Assembly (NCBI RefSeq): GCF_965204195.1
Contig: NZ_OZ241975.1
Location: 1,612,001 to 1,676,000, forward strand
DNA: 64,000 nt
Direction of reading: 5' to 3'
From: Poriferisodalis sp965204195
GTDB lineage: Bacteria > Actinomycetota > Acidimicrobiia > Acidimicrobiales > Poriferisodalaceae
Part shown: piece by piece, positions 8,579-17,491 of the stretch
Layout of the letters: every line of letters starts with the position of its first letter
How positions within the stretch are numbered: the stretch's first letter is position 1
Program-made: the position numbers and the translations under genes
Notes under the pieces: model-generated
What the model was told of the DNA's origin: nothing
Databases searched by the model: none
The model's input: only the letters and a program-made list of their open reading frames with translations

Positions 8579-9462
8579 GACCGCTTCAGCTCGAGCTTGT
8601 CGCGGACTTCTTCGGGGCCGATGACCCGGTAGTTCATGGCTTCGAGGATCTGCTTGGCCCGCGCCGTCAGATCGGCATTGGTGGCCAGACGCCCGCGTTC
8701 GAGATACAGGTTGTCTTCGAGGCCGACCCGGGCATTGCCGCCGGCAACCGCTGCCAAGGCCACGTACGGCAGTTGGTCGCGCCCCAGTGCGAACGCCGAG
8801 AACGTCCAGTCGTCGGGCACGTTGTTCACCATCGCCATGAAGGTGTTCAGGTCCGGCGGAGCGCCCCAGCGGATGCCCATGCAGAGCTGCACCATCACTG
8901 GCGCCTCGATCACCCCGGCTTCCACCAGTGATCTGGCCTCCCAGAGCTGACCGGTGTCGAAGGCCTCGATCTCGGGCCGCACGCCCAGCGCCTGGATCTG
9001 GCGGGCCATCTCCATCAGCGTGTCGTGCGTGTTGGTGGCCACGTAGTTGCCCTCGCCGAAGTTCATCGTGCCGCAGTCGAGCGTGCAGATCTCCGGCCGC
9101 AGCTCGCGAACGTGGGCCAGACGCTCGGTGGCGCCGGCCATGTCGGAGCGCAGCGGGTCGGGCGGCAGCGGTTGCTCCACGGAGCCGATCACGAAATCGC
9201 CGCCCATGCCGGCTGTGAGGTTGAGCACCACGTCGGTGCTCGATGCCCGCACCCGCTCCACCACTTCGCGGTAGCAGTCGACGTCGCGGCCTGCGTCGCC
9301 GGTGATCGGATCGCGCACGTGCACATGGCAGATCGCAGCGCCTGCTTCGGCGGCGTCGATCACGTTCTGGGCGATGTCGGCAGGCGTGTAAGGCACCTTG
9401 TCGGACTTGTCGACCGTGTCACCCGCACCGGTGACAGCACAGGTGATGAAGACATCAGGCAT
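8575..9462 (-). CDS. BKACE (DUF849) beta-keto acid cleavage enzyme, probably acting on dehydrocarnitine
   Basis: A 295-residue TIM-barrel enzyme of the beta-keto acid cleavage family, which condenses a 3-keto acid with acetyl-CoA to give acetoacetyl-CoA and a shorter acyl product. The zinc-binding H46-V-H48 of the CHVHVRDP motif is present at the family's usual position. The ATG has a strong AGGGAGGA site upstream. The gene overlaps the hydroxylase upstream by 8 bases and the carnitine dehydrogenase downstream by 4, so all three are one operon. In that setting the likely reaction is 3-dehydrocarnitine to glycine betaine plus acetoacetyl-CoA, as established for DUF849 members next to carnitine dehydrogenase in pseudomonads. 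Substrate specificity is inferred from context. Confidence 0.88.
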   Translation of the reverse strand: MPDVFITCAVTGAGDTVDKSDKVPYTPADIAQNVIDAAEAGAAICHVHVRDPITGDAGRDVDCYREVVERVRASSTDVVLNLTAGMGGDFVIGSVEQPLPPDPLRSDMAGATERLAHVRELRPEICTLDCGTMNFGEGNYVATNTHDTLMEMARQIQALGVRPEIEAFDTGQLWEARSLVEAGVIEAPVMVQLCMGIRWGAPPDLNTFMAMVNNVPDDWTFSAFALGRDQLPYVALAAVAGGNARVGLEDNLYLERGRLATNADLTARAKQILEAMNYRVIGPEEVRDKLELKRS

Positions 9463-10690
9463 CAGCGGGATCCTCCCTTGCAGCGCGGCGCAGCAGTACG
9501 CGCAGCCGCGAATAGAACTCGTCGGTGTCCATGTAGGTGCCGATGAGCCGCCGGCGCGTCCCCGGATGCGGTTCGAAGGCATCTCTCCCGTGCAGCACAC
9601 GCCGGTTGTCGAACACCACGATGTCACCGGGCCGGAACGGGTACCGCATCTGAAATAGCTCTGAGCCGGCCGTCTCGCTCAGCAAGCGCATCGCTGCGTA
9701 CGCACGGTTCACTTCGGCGGTCGGCATGGCCGGAAAAGCCCTCACCGGGTGGAACGCCCGGTAGGTGTACGGAACCCTGCCGTCGCCGGTGTCGATGACT
9801 GGGCCCTGCCAGCGATGGTCGTGCTCGGGCGAACGGTTGAAGAACACCCACTCCAGCGTGGTGAGCGCCTCGAAGGCATCGGGCTCAACCGCCCGCAGGT
9901 GCTCGGCGATGGCCAGGCCGTCGGCCATGGTCGACCGTCCGCCCTCCACGCTGTTCTCCACGCAGTGCAGCAGCTGCAGTCCCGGCGGAACCTCCCGGGT
10001 CGGCAAGTCGGTGTGGGGCGCCAGCCGCTGCCCGGTGTTGGCCAGCGAGGTCGGCGTGATGTCGACATCGACGTGCCAGGTCAGTCCGAAGTTGGAGTCG
10101 CGCATGGCGCCGATGAGTCCCGCCGTCTGTGCAACCGTGTCGGGACCGGTCCCGCAGTCGGCAAGGCGAATGAGCCCGTAGCACGCAAGATCGCACAGTG
10201 CCGCAGCGAGCGCGCTGTCGTCACAGAGCACAGTTGGACCGTCGTGAGTGACCGGTTCACTGTGCTCAGCCGCAGTCCACGGCACGGGAGCGGGAACGAC
10301 CGCGAAGGGTCGGTGCATCTGGTCCGCGACATGGCGCAGCCAGCCCGGATGGAACGTGGCGTCGCGATGCTCGGGCTCGAAGGTCACCGCGAGCGCCCCG
10401 CCGTCCAGGTCGATCCGGCCGAGGCACAGGTGAGCATCGATATGGGCGGGGTCGAGCTCGCACTCGCGGGTCACCGGGTCGATGCCGCCGGCACCGGGCG
10501 CGTTCTCGCGCAACCACTTCGGATGGCACTCGAGCGTGGTCCCGTCGGGCCATTCCAGCGCCGCGGTGCCACTCGCGGTGAGGCAGGCCGAAGCGAGTGC
10601 CGCCCACGGGTACGTGTAGTAGTCCGGAGTGGGGCAGTCCGCAGCGGGGCAATCCAGCGTGGGCGGATGGGCATGAACCCGCTCGGTCAC
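9455..10690 (-). CDS. Gamma-butyrobetaine hydroxylase-like Fe(II)/2-oxoglutarate dioxygenase
   Basis: A 411-residue protein from the GTG at 10690; the ribosome site is weak, so the start is moderately certain. Residues ~35-120 form the DUF971-like N-terminal domain (LEWPDGTTLECHPKWLRENA) that precedes the oxygenase in butyrobetaine and trimethyllysine hydroxylases. The TauD-like domain carries the iron facial triad H226-x-D228 and H367 (RVLHGRDAF), with a downstream Arg cluster for 2-oxoglutarate. The reaction would be gamma-butyrobetaine to L-carnitine, feeding the two overlapping downstream genes. It is the first gene of the three-gene unit. Trimethyllysine hydroxylase is the main alternative. 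Confidence 0.85.
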   Translation of the reverse strand: MTERVHAHPPTLDCPAADCPTPDYYTYPWAALASACLTASGTAALEWPDGTTLECHPKWLRENAPGAGGIDPVTRECELDPAHIDAHLCLGRIDLDGGALAVTFEPEHRDATFHPGWLRHVADQMHRPFAVVPAPVPWTAAEHSEPVTHDGPTVLCDDSALAAALCDLACYGLIRLADCGTGPDTVAQTAGLIGAMRDSNFGLTWHVDVDITPTSLANTGQRLAPHTDLPTREVPPGLQLLHCVENSVEGGRSTMADGLAIAEHLRAVEPDAFEALTTLEWVFFNRSPEHDHRWQGPVIDTGDGRVPYTYRAFHPVRAFPAMPTAEVNRAYAAMRLLSETAGSELFQMRYPFRPGDIVVFDNRRVLHGRDAFEPHPGTRRRLIGTYMDTDEFYSRLRVLLRRAAREDPADA

Positions 10691-10820
10691 TGGGCAGATT
10701 GTCTCACAGCCTCGGTTGTATCCCGGCACATCCGAAGGCCGTCTTGGCCGCTGCCGGTGCACGGTGCACGTGCTATCCGGCGTGCCAGCGAGACGTCGGG
10801 AAACTGGGCGTGCGGCCTGC

Positions 10821-13259
10821 CTAGATCCCTTCGGCGGCTGCGAGACCTTCCGGGTCGACGTCCTGGCCGGCCACCATGGCGGCAAAGATCTCGGGCGGTT
10901 CCTGCCAAGGATCAGCCAGGCTGCCGGCTCTGGCCGCCTCGATGGCCTCCCACACGCGCTGGGGGCTCATCGGCATGTCGATATGCCGCACGCCCATATG
11001 CGCCACGGCATCGATGACGGCGTTCTGCAGCGCCGGTGTCGACCCGATGGTGCTGGCCTCGCCGATGCCTTTCGCTCCCAGCGGATTGAGCGGCGAGGGC
11101 GTCTGGGTGCTGTGCACCTCGAAACTGGGGAACTCGGCGGCCGACGGGAACAGGTAGGTCATCAGCGTGCCGGTCTGCGGGTTGGCGTCGTCGTCGAAGA
11201 CCACTTCCTCGTACAGCGTCTGCGCAGCGCCTTGGGCGATGCCGCCGTGCTGCTGGCCCTGCAAAAGCAGCGGGTTGATCACCGTGCCCGCGTCGTCGAC
11301 CGCGATGTGTCGCAGGTAGTGGATTTCTCCCGTGTCGGTGTCGACCTCTACGACTGCAATGTGCGCGCCGAACGGGAAGCTGGCCTCGCCCTGGTCGAAG
11401 TCGAGCTGCGCTGCGAGCCCCGGGTCGATGGGCTCGCCCCGTTCGGCCGCAGTGCTCTCGGCTTCGGTCGGGTCACCGAGCAGCCCGTCCGGTGCATCGT
11501 CGACCGCCGTGGCCAGCTGTGCCCAGTCGACGGATCGAGCCGGCACACCAGCCACGCTGAACGTGCCCACCGCAGCGTCGAGCACGATGTCGTCGACGCT
11601 GGCTTCGAGCAGGTGCGCCGCTAACCGCTGGGCTCGATCGATGAGCACGTCGGTGGCGTTGGCAACGGCCGAGCCGCCCACCTGAACCGACCGGGAGCCG
11701 CCGGTGCCGCCGCCGCGGGGCACGAGGTCGGTGTCGGACTGGATGAAGCCGATGCGCTCCACATCGATGCCGGTGCGGGCCGAGACGATCTGGGCGAAGG
11801 TCGTGTGATGACCTTGCCCGTGGGCGCTGGTGCCGACGCGGATAGTGGCACCGCCGTCGGGCTCGATGCGTACCGCAGCGAACTCGCTGGTCAGACCGCC
11901 GGCGGTGATCTCGACGAAGCTGGCGATGCCGATGCCGAGCTGGCGCACGTCGCCGCGCTCGCGCCGGGCGCGCTGATCGGCCCGCAGATCGTCGTAGCCG
12001 GCGAGCTCGACGGCACGCCGCAGGGGCAGGGCGTAATCGCCGCTGTCATAGGTGACGCCGGTGAGCGTGTCGAAGGGGAAGGCGTCGGGCGAGATGAAGT
12101 TGCGCAGCCGGATCTCGATGGGATCGATGCCGGTCTCGATGGCGGCCTGATCGACCAGCCGTTCGAGCAGGGCAGCTGCCTCGGGTCGCCCAGCACCCCG
12201 GTATGCGCCGGTGGGCGTCGTGTTGGTGACTGCCGTGGCCACGTCGAACCGAATGGACGGAAAGGCATACGTGCCGTTGGACATGCGCTTGGTGCCTGCC
12301 GGCAGCATCGTTCCGATGTTGGGGTAGGCGCCGGTGTCGCCCACCAGACGCACGCGCAGCCCGGTGAACGTGCCGTCGTGCCGCACGCCGAGCTCGACGT
12401 ACTGCACTTGCGCGCGGCTGTGCGCCAGCGTGGTCATGTCCTCGCTGCGTCCCGGCGTCCAGGTGACCGGTCGACCCAGCCGATCCGCCAACGCCGCCAC
12501 CACGGTGTGCTCGTGATACAGGCCGGCCTTGGCGCCGAAGCCGCCGCCGACGTGCGGGGCGATGACGCGCAGCCGCCCGGCGTCCCAGCCGAGTGCGTCG
12601 GCGAGCTGCATCTTCGTGAGGTGCGGCATCTGGGTGGCGCAATACACGGTCATCCGGCCGTCGTCGCCGGGCACAGCGGCGCACGAATTCGGCTCGAGCG
12701 GCACCGCCGCGATCTTCTGGTTCACGTAGCGGCCCCGCACGATGTGATCGGCGCCGTCGAGCGGATCGGTGCCGGGCGGGTCGGTGATCTCTGTGGCCAC
12801 GTTGTTGGGCCGCTCGTCGAAGAGAGCTGGAGCGCCAGGGGCCAGCGCCGCCTCGGCATCGGGTGCTGCGGGCAGCGGTTCGTAGTCGACGGCAACCAGC
12901 TCGGCGGCATCGACTGCTTGCACCAGGGTTTCGGCCACCACGACGGTGACCGCCTCGCCCACGAAGCGCACCTTGCCGACCGCCAGCGGGGGACGGGCGA
13001 ACTCGTCGGCCACAGCGACGAAGCCATGGTGCGGCGCCACGCCGAGCTCCGCTGCGGTGAGCACCTCGATCACGCCCGGTGCCTGCTGTGCCTCGCCGGT
13101 GTCGATGCCCCCGATGCGTGCATGGGCAACGGGGGAGCGGACGAACACCGCGTGGCACATGCCGGCCGCCGAGTGGTCGTACACGTAGCGCCCGCCGGCG
13201 GTGAGCAGCTCGGGGTCTTCGCTGCGTCGGACTTCGTTGCCCAGGATCGATCCGGCCAT
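10821..13259 (-). CDS. Xanthine dehydrogenase family large subunit, form II CoxL-like
   Basis: An 812-residue molybdenum hydroxylase subunit. The N-terminal domain begins GNEVRRSEDPELLTAGGRYV, as in CoxL/CutL proteins. The active-site loop reads AYRGAGR, the form II signature, rather than the AYxCSFR of true CO dehydrogenase. The C-terminal GIGEAS segment keeps the catalytic Glu. A normal enzyme also needs a [2Fe-2S] subunit and an FAD subunit, and neither is encoded nearby. The start has no Shine-Dalgarno but a TAGCCT box (13268-13273 on the minus strand) eight bases upstream, suggesting a leaderless mRNA. It shares a promoter region with the divergent methyltransferase gene. Substrate unknown, probably an N-heterocycle or aldehyde. 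Confidence 0.88.
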   Translation of the reverse strand: MAGSILGNEVRRSEDPELLTAGGRYVYDHSAAGMCHAVFVRSPVAHARIGGIDTGEAQQAPGVIEVLTAAELGVAPHHGFVAVADEFARPPLAVGKVRFVGEAVTVVVAETLVQAVDAAELVAVDYEPLPAAPDAEAALAPGAPALFDERPNNVATEITDPPGTDPLDGADHIVRGRYVNQKIAAVPLEPNSCAAVPGDDGRMTVYCATQMPHLTKMQLADALGWDAGRLRVIAPHVGGGFGAKAGLYHEHTVVAALADRLGRPVTWTPGRSEDMTTLAHSRAQVQYVELGVRHDGTFTGLRVRLVGDTGAYPNIGTMLPAGTKRMSNGTYAFPSIRFDVATAVTNTTPTGAYRGAGRPEAAALLERLVDQAAIETGIDPIEIRLRNFISPDAFPFDTLTGVTYDSGDYALPLRRAVELAGYDDLRADQRARRERGDVRQLGIGIASFVEITAGGLTSEFAAVRIEPDGGATIRVGTSAHGQGHHTTFAQIVSARTGIDVERIGFIQSDTDLVPRGGGTGGSRSVQVGGSAVANATDVLIDRAQRLAAHLLEASVDDIVLDAAVGTFSVAGVPARSVDWAQLATAVDDAPDGLLGDPTEAESTAAERGEPIDPGLAAQLDFDQGEASFPFGAHIAVVEVDTDTGEIHYLRHIAVDDAGTVINPLLLQGQQHGGIAQGAAQTLYEEVVFDDDANPQTGTLMTYLFPSAAEFPSFEVHSTQTPSPLNPLGAKGIGEASTIGSTPALQNAVIDAVAHMGVRHIDMPMSPQRVWEAIEAARAGSLADPWQEPPEIFAAMVAGQDVDPEGLAAAEGI

Positions 13260-13302
13260 GGGCGGCGAGGCTAGCGACGGGCCGCTGCGCCATCCGGCTC
13301 GT

Positions 13303-13308
13303 TACGCT
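13303..13308 (+). promoter_or_regulatory. -10 box, leaderless start of methyltransferase gene
   Basis: TACGCT lies six bases before the GTG at 13315, and there is no Shine-Dalgarno sequence. Transcription would begin at or next to the start codon. Confidence 0.5.
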
Positions 13309-13314
13309 GCCGCC

Positions 13315-14124
13315 GTGACCGGCGGCGACGTGTACACCCACGGCCATCAGCCTGCGGTGGTGGCACAGCACGCGCGGCGTACCGCTGAGGACTGTGCGGC
13401 TTTTGCGCGGCACGTGATCGAGCCCGATGCCCGGATCCTCGATGTCGGCTGCGGACCGGCGTCGATCACCGTCGGCCTCGCCCGCTGGGCGGAACGAGGT
13501 CACGTCACCGGCATCGAAGTCACCGATGAGATCCTGGCGACCGCGGCAGCCACGGTGGCAGAGGCTGGCGTCGGCAACGTGACGCTGGCCAACGAGTCGG
13601 TGTACGAGCTGCCCTATGACGACGGCACGTTCGACGTGGCGTACGCGCATCAGGTCTGCCAGCACCTGTCCGATCCAGTGGCCGCGATCTCCGAGATGGC
13701 TCGGGTGGTGCGCCCCGGCGGCTGGGTGGCCGTGCGCGACTCCGACTACTCGACCATGCGGGGCTACCCCTCGAGCACCGAGATCACCCGCTGGCGAGAG
13801 GTGTACCGGCAGGTCTGCCGCCACAACGACGCCGAGCCCGACGCCGGCCGCCACATGTATGCGTGGTTCCGTGCTGCCGGGCTGCCCGATGTACAGATGT
13901 CGGCGTCGGTGTGGCAGTTCTGGACTCCCGAGACGCGCCGCAACTGGGGCTACTCGTGGGCGGATCGCTGCCTGCACACGAGCTTCGCTCGTCAAGCCGT
14001 CGAATACGGCTATGCCACATCAGACGAGATGGAACAGATCGCCGCCGGTTGGCGAGCATGGGCCGACGATCCCGACGGCTATTTCCACTTCATTCACAGC
14101 GAGGCGCTGGCGCAGGTCACCTGA
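13315..14124 (+). CDS. SAM-dependent class I methyltransferase
   Basis: A 269-residue protein. Motif I (ILDVGCGPAS, residues 41-50), the acidic residue after strand 2 (GIEVTDE) and the post-motif FDVAYAHQVCQHL mark a UbiE/Methyltransf_11-type Rossmann fold acting on a small molecule. The GTG at 13315 is chosen because the conserved fold starts soon after it and a -10-like box is just upstream; starts further upstream would overlap the divergent gene. The 3' end overlaps the convergent sugar kinase gene by 8 bases. Substrate cannot be told from sequence. Confidence 0.85.
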   Translation: MTGGDVYTHGHQPAVVAQHARRTAEDCAAFARHVIEPDARILDVGCGPASITVGLARWAERGHVTGIEVTDEILATAAATVAEAGVGNVTLANESVYELPYDDGTFDVAYAHQVCQHLSDPVAAISEMARVVRPGGWVAVRDSDYSTMRGYPSSTEITRWREVYRQVCRHNDAEPDAGRHMYAWFRAAGLPDVQMSASVWQFWTPETRRNWGYSWADRCLHTSFARQAVEYGYATSDEMEQIAAGWRAWADDPDGYFHFIHSEALAQVT

Positions 14125-15037
14125 GCGACTCGGCCAGGACAGTCTCTAGCTCGGCGTCGTCGGGCGGGTCTGCGCCCGGACGGGTGCAGGTGATTGCGGC
14201 GGCTGCGGCCGCACGTTCGGCGATTGCTCGCCATTGCCGCAAGTCGAGCGCGGCGAACGCAGCCCGGTCGGCGCCGAGCAGTTCCCACAGCGAAGCCAGC
14301 ACAGCGCCCACGAACGAGTCTCCGGCGCCGACCGTGTCGACGATGTCGACGGCCGGCGCCGCCACATCGGTGGCGCCGGCGGCGGTATACACCGCAGCTC
14401 CCTCGGCGCCGCGGGTGATGATCACCGCGGCGGCTCTCCCGTCGAGCAGTTCCCCGGCGCAGCTCTCAGCGGAGCGTCCGGGCCAGATCCACTCGATGTC
14501 CTCGTCGGAGGCCCGGTAGAGGTCGGTGGCCTGCAGCCACCACTGATGGAAGTGGTCCCAGCGCTGCCGGCTTGAGATGACCGCCGGTCGGACGTTGGGA
14601 TCCAGCGAGACGATGCCGTCGTGACGTTCCGCGAGCCGGGCCAGGACATCGGCCGTGCGCCCGCGGAACATGCCGAGCGTCCCGCCGTGCACGATGTGCG
14701 GGCCGGCCCCGATCGGCGACAGGTCGGCCGATCCGAGCGCGGTGTCGGCGGTGTCGGTTCCCTCGAATCGGAACGATGGGCTCGGCGTCAGGCTGATGAT
14801 GGCGCGTGCCGTGGGCTCGGGACCTCGTTCGGCTGCGCGCAGGTCGACCCGGTTGCGCTCAAGGTGCTTCCAGATGAGCTCGCCGTCGGCATCGGTCGAC
14901 ACCCGTCCGATGAATGCACTCGGCGCACCCAGCCGGGCTGCGGCGATCGCCGCGTTCATCGGCCCACCGCCGGGCACCGAGACGGGCTCGTCACCGCCCA
15001 GCACGTCCACCAGCGCCTCGCCGCAGCAGACGATCAT
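14117..15037 (-). CDS. PfkB family sugar kinase (fructokinase-like)
   Basis: A 306-residue ribokinase-fold kinase. The N-terminal substrate-binding signature (GEALVDVL...VPGGGPMNAAIAAARLG) and the C-terminal PfkB signature DTVGAGDSFVGA, with the catalytic Asp, are both intact. Length is typical. The order of motifs and the GEALVDV start resemble bacterial fructokinases, but ribose, adenosine and 2-keto-3-deoxygluconate kinases share them. The start codon ATG follows GAGGG with 7 bases of spacing. It stands alone, convergent with the methyltransferase gene, with no sugar transporter nearby. Confidence 0.88.
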   Translation of the reverse strand: MIVCCGEALVDVLGGDEPVSVPGGGPMNAAIAAARLGAPSAFIGRVSTDADGELIWKHLERNRVDLRAAERGPEPTARAIISLTPSPSFRFEGTDTADTALGSADLSPIGAGPHIVHGGTLGMFRGRTADVLARLAERHDGIVSLDPNVRPAVISSRQRWDHFHQWWLQATDLYRASDEDIEWIWPGRSAESCAGELLDGRAAAVIITRGAEGAAVYTAAGATDVAAPAVDIVDTVGAGDSFVGAVLASLWELLGADRAAFAALDLRQWRAIAERAAAAAAITCTRPGADPPDDAELETVLAESLR

Positions 15038-15146
15038 CCGGCTGCCCTCACCGCGCCGCCGTCATGCCAACGCCCCCACTACGGCAGTCTCGCCCGCGGG
15101 CGCAGCCAGATGACGACTCGGCGCTGCGCCCGCAAGACTGTCGGCC

Positions 15147-16769
15147 ATGTCTGCTGCGACGCCGGTTGCCGTTCCCGACAACTATCCCGCTCTCGTCGAC
15201 CGGGCGGCCCGACTGTTCGGCGGTTCCGAGGCAATCCGCGACGGCGACATGTCGATGACCTTCGCAGAACTGGCGGAGCGCTCCGAGGCGTGCGCGGCAG
15301 CGCTGGTGGCGAATGGTCTCCAACCTGGCGATGCAGTCGGGTTGTGGGCGCCCAACGCATGGGAGTGGGTGGTCGCAGCCATGGGCACGCTGCGCGCCGG
15401 CGGTGTCATCGTGCCGGTCAACACCCGGTTCCGGGGTCGCGAGGCCGCGTATGTGCTGTCGCGGGCGAGGGTCAAGCTGCTCTTCACCGTGGTCGGCTTC
15501 CTCGGGTACGACTACGTGGCTGACCTCGAGGCCGCCTCCTCAGACGGTCACACCATTGATTCGCTCGAGCGCACAGTGATCCTGCGCGGCGACACGCCGC
15601 CGGGCACCACCTCGTTCGACGAGTTCGTGGCCGCAGCCACTCCCGACGGCTTCGCAGAAGCTGCGAGGCGCGCAGCCGCTGCCGCGGGCGACGACCTCGG
15701 CCTGGTGATGTTCACTTCCGGCACGACCGGGCTGCCCAAGGGGGTCATGATCCGACCGGCGTCGATCATCCGCAGCTTCAGCCAGTACGCCGACGAGCTG
15801 GGCATGCGCGCCGGCGATCGGATGCTGGTGATCAACCCGTTCTTTCACGCATTCGGATTCTGCGGCTCGATCACGCCGTGCATCGTGAAGGGGGCCACGA
15901 TCCTGCCCCATCCCGTATTCGAGGTTGAGGCCGTGCTGGAGCGGATCCAGTCCGAACGGGTGACCGTGCTGCCGGGCCCGCCAGCAATCTTCCAGTCGAT
16001 GGTCAATTCAGCGGGCCTCGACCGGTACGACACCTCCAGCCTGCGCTCGGCGATCACCGGAGCGGCGGCGATTCCCGTGGAGACGGTGGTGGCGATGCGC
16101 GAACGGCTCGGTTTCGAGACGGTCATCACCGCGTTCGGCATGACCGAGACGCACGGTCTGGCCACGATCTGCTCGGCCGGCGACCCGCCGGAGCTGGTGG
16201 CGTCCACGAGCGGGAAGGCGCTGGCAGGCATCGAGCTGCGAGTGGTGGATGACGACGGTCACGACGTGACTGCTGGCGAGCCGGGGGAGCTGCTGGTGCG
16301 CGGCTACTGCGTCACCACGGGCTACCTCGACGATCCCGAGCAGACCGCCAAGACCATCGACTCCGATGGCTGGCTGCACACGGGCGACATCTGCGTGATG
16401 AACGAGCTCGGCTACATCGACATCACCGACCGCAAGAAGGACATGTACATCAACGGCGGCTTCAACGTGTACCCCGCCGAGGTGGAGAACGTGATGTCCG
16501 AGCATCCGCTGATCGGTCAAGTGGCGGTCATCGGCGTGCCCGACGAGCGGCTCGGCGAGGTCGGCGCCGCATTCGTGGTGCCGTCGCCGGCTGGCGCTCC
16601 TGAAGCCGATGCGTTGCGGGCTTGGTGCCGCGAGCAGATGGCCAACTACAAGGTGCCTCGCCACTTCTGGAATGTGGAGGCGCTGCCGCTGAACCCGTCG
16701 AACAAGGTGCTCAAGACCGACCTGCGCGAGCTGGCCGCCGAACGTCTGGGCGCGGAGCTGGCTGGCTGA
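15147..16769 (+). CDS. Acyl-CoA synthetase (AMP-forming), FadD3-like
   Basis: A 540-residue ANL-superfamily ligase that activates a carboxylic acid to its CoA thioester through an acyl-adenylate. The P-loop TSGTTGLPKG (about 190-199), the A5 motif GMTETHG, the YxxTGDxC-type motif (DGWLHTGDIC) and the C-terminal hinge and catalytic Lys region (NGGFNVYPAEVENV...NPSNKVLKTDLRE) are all present. The overall pattern resembles actinobacterial FadD3-type ligases that act on propanoate side chains of degraded steroids, but medium-chain or aryl acids are equally possible. No Shine-Dalgarno is seen. No thiolase or dehydrogenase is directly adjacent. Confidence 0.9.
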   Translation: MSAATPVAVPDNYPALVDRAARLFGGSEAIRDGDMSMTFAELAERSEACAAALVANGLQPGDAVGLWAPNAWEWVVAAMGTLRAGGVIVPVNTRFRGREAAYVLSRARVKLLFTVVGFLGYDYVADLEAASSDGHTIDSLERTVILRGDTPPGTTSFDEFVAAATPDGFAEAARRAAAAAGDDLGLVMFTSGTTGLPKGVMIRPASIIRSFSQYADELGMRAGDRMLVINPFFHAFGFCGSITPCIVKGATILPHPVFEVEAVLERIQSERVTVLPGPPAIFQSMVNSAGLDRYDTSSLRSAITGAAAIPVETVVAMRERLGFETVITAFGMTETHGLATICSAGDPPELVASTSGKALAGIELRVVDDDGHDVTAGEPGELLVRGYCVTTGYLDDPEQTAKTIDSDGWLHTGDICVMNELGYIDITDRKKDMYINGGFNVYPAEVENVMSEHPLIGQVAVIGVPDERLGEVGAAFVVPSPAGAPEADALRAWCREQMANYKVPRHFWNVEALPLNPSNKVLKTDLRELAAERLGAELAG

Positions 16770-16790
16770 GTGTCCGGTCGGTCCAGCCGC

Positions 16791-17390
16791 TCAATCCTGC
16801 TTGGACTTGCCGGCGGCCTTCTGGTTTTTCTTCCAGATGCGGACCTCGGCGAGCGCATCAGGGCCGTCGATGTCGGCCACTGAACGCGGCTGACGGTCGG
16901 CGAACGGGCCGGCCACAGCCTTCCAGCCGCGGGGTGCTACGCCGAAGCGCTTTGCCAGGATCGCCACGAAGATCTTGGCCTTCTCGTCGCCATACCCGGG
17001 CAGTGCCCGGAGCCGGTCATACAGCGCCTTGCCGCTGCGAACGTCGGCCCAGATGGCGCCGGCATCGCCGTCGTAGTGCTCGACGATGTGGCGTGACAGC
17101 TCGCCGCAGCGCTTCGCCATCGATCCGGGGAAGCGGTGCAAGGCCGGCTTGGTCTTGAAGGCGGCTTCGAGCTCGTCGGGATCCATCTCGGCGATGGCGG
17201 CCGGCGAGAAGCGGTCGCCCAGCCGTTCGGCCAGCCGGATCGGGCCCTTGAAGGCCCATTCCATCGGGATCTGCTGGTCGAGCATCATCCCCAGCAGCAG
17301 TGCAAACGGGTCGTCCCGCACGAGCTGATCGGCCTCAGGATCGCCCGTGACCGCCAGCGTCCCCCCGATGTCACCCGCGCTGCTCGCCAT
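16791..17390 (-). CDS. HhH-GPD family base excision protein
   Basis: A 199-residue helix-hairpin-helix protein of the HhH-GPD superfamily. It contains MMLDQQIPMEWAFKGP near the N-terminus, and a ...ALPGYGDEKAKIFVAILAKRFG hairpin around residues 125-150. The [4Fe-4S] Cys tail of EndoIII/MutY is absent. Actinobacterial proteins of this size and start are annotated as DNA glycosylase-like. The catalytic Lys/Asp of classic members are not clearly placed, so glycosylase activity is unproven. The start ATG has a TAGCGT box eight bases upstream and no Shine-Dalgarno, so leaderless translation is likely. Confidence 0.75.
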   Translation of the reverse strand: MASSAGDIGGTLAVTGDPEADQLVRDDPFALLLGMMLDQQIPMEWAFKGPIRLAERLGDRFSPAAIAEMDPDELEAAFKTKPALHRFPGSMAKRCGELSRHIVEHYDGDAGAIWADVRSGKALYDRLRALPGYGDEKAKIFVAILAKRFGVAPRGWKAVAGPFADRQPRSVADIDGPDALAEVRIWKKNQKAAGKSKQD

Positions 17391-17479
17391 GGAGCCGCAC
17401 GCTACTGCGACGGAACTGGCGACGGTGTTGGTGAGTTCGCCGGAACAGGAAATGAGTTTGCGGCGCGCACGGTTCCGCG

Positions 17480-17485
17480 TATGGT
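17480..17485 (+). promoter_or_regulatory. -10 box, leaderless start of coiled-coil protein gene
   Basis: TATGGT lies six bases before the ATG at 17492, with no Shine-Dalgarno sequence. Confidence 0.5.
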
Positions 17486-17491
17486 CAGGGC

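Noticed and set aside
12046..13995. Long open frame on the minus strand over the CoxL-like and methyltransferase genes
   Set aside because: Arg-rich shadow of two well-supported genes; no recognisable domain.
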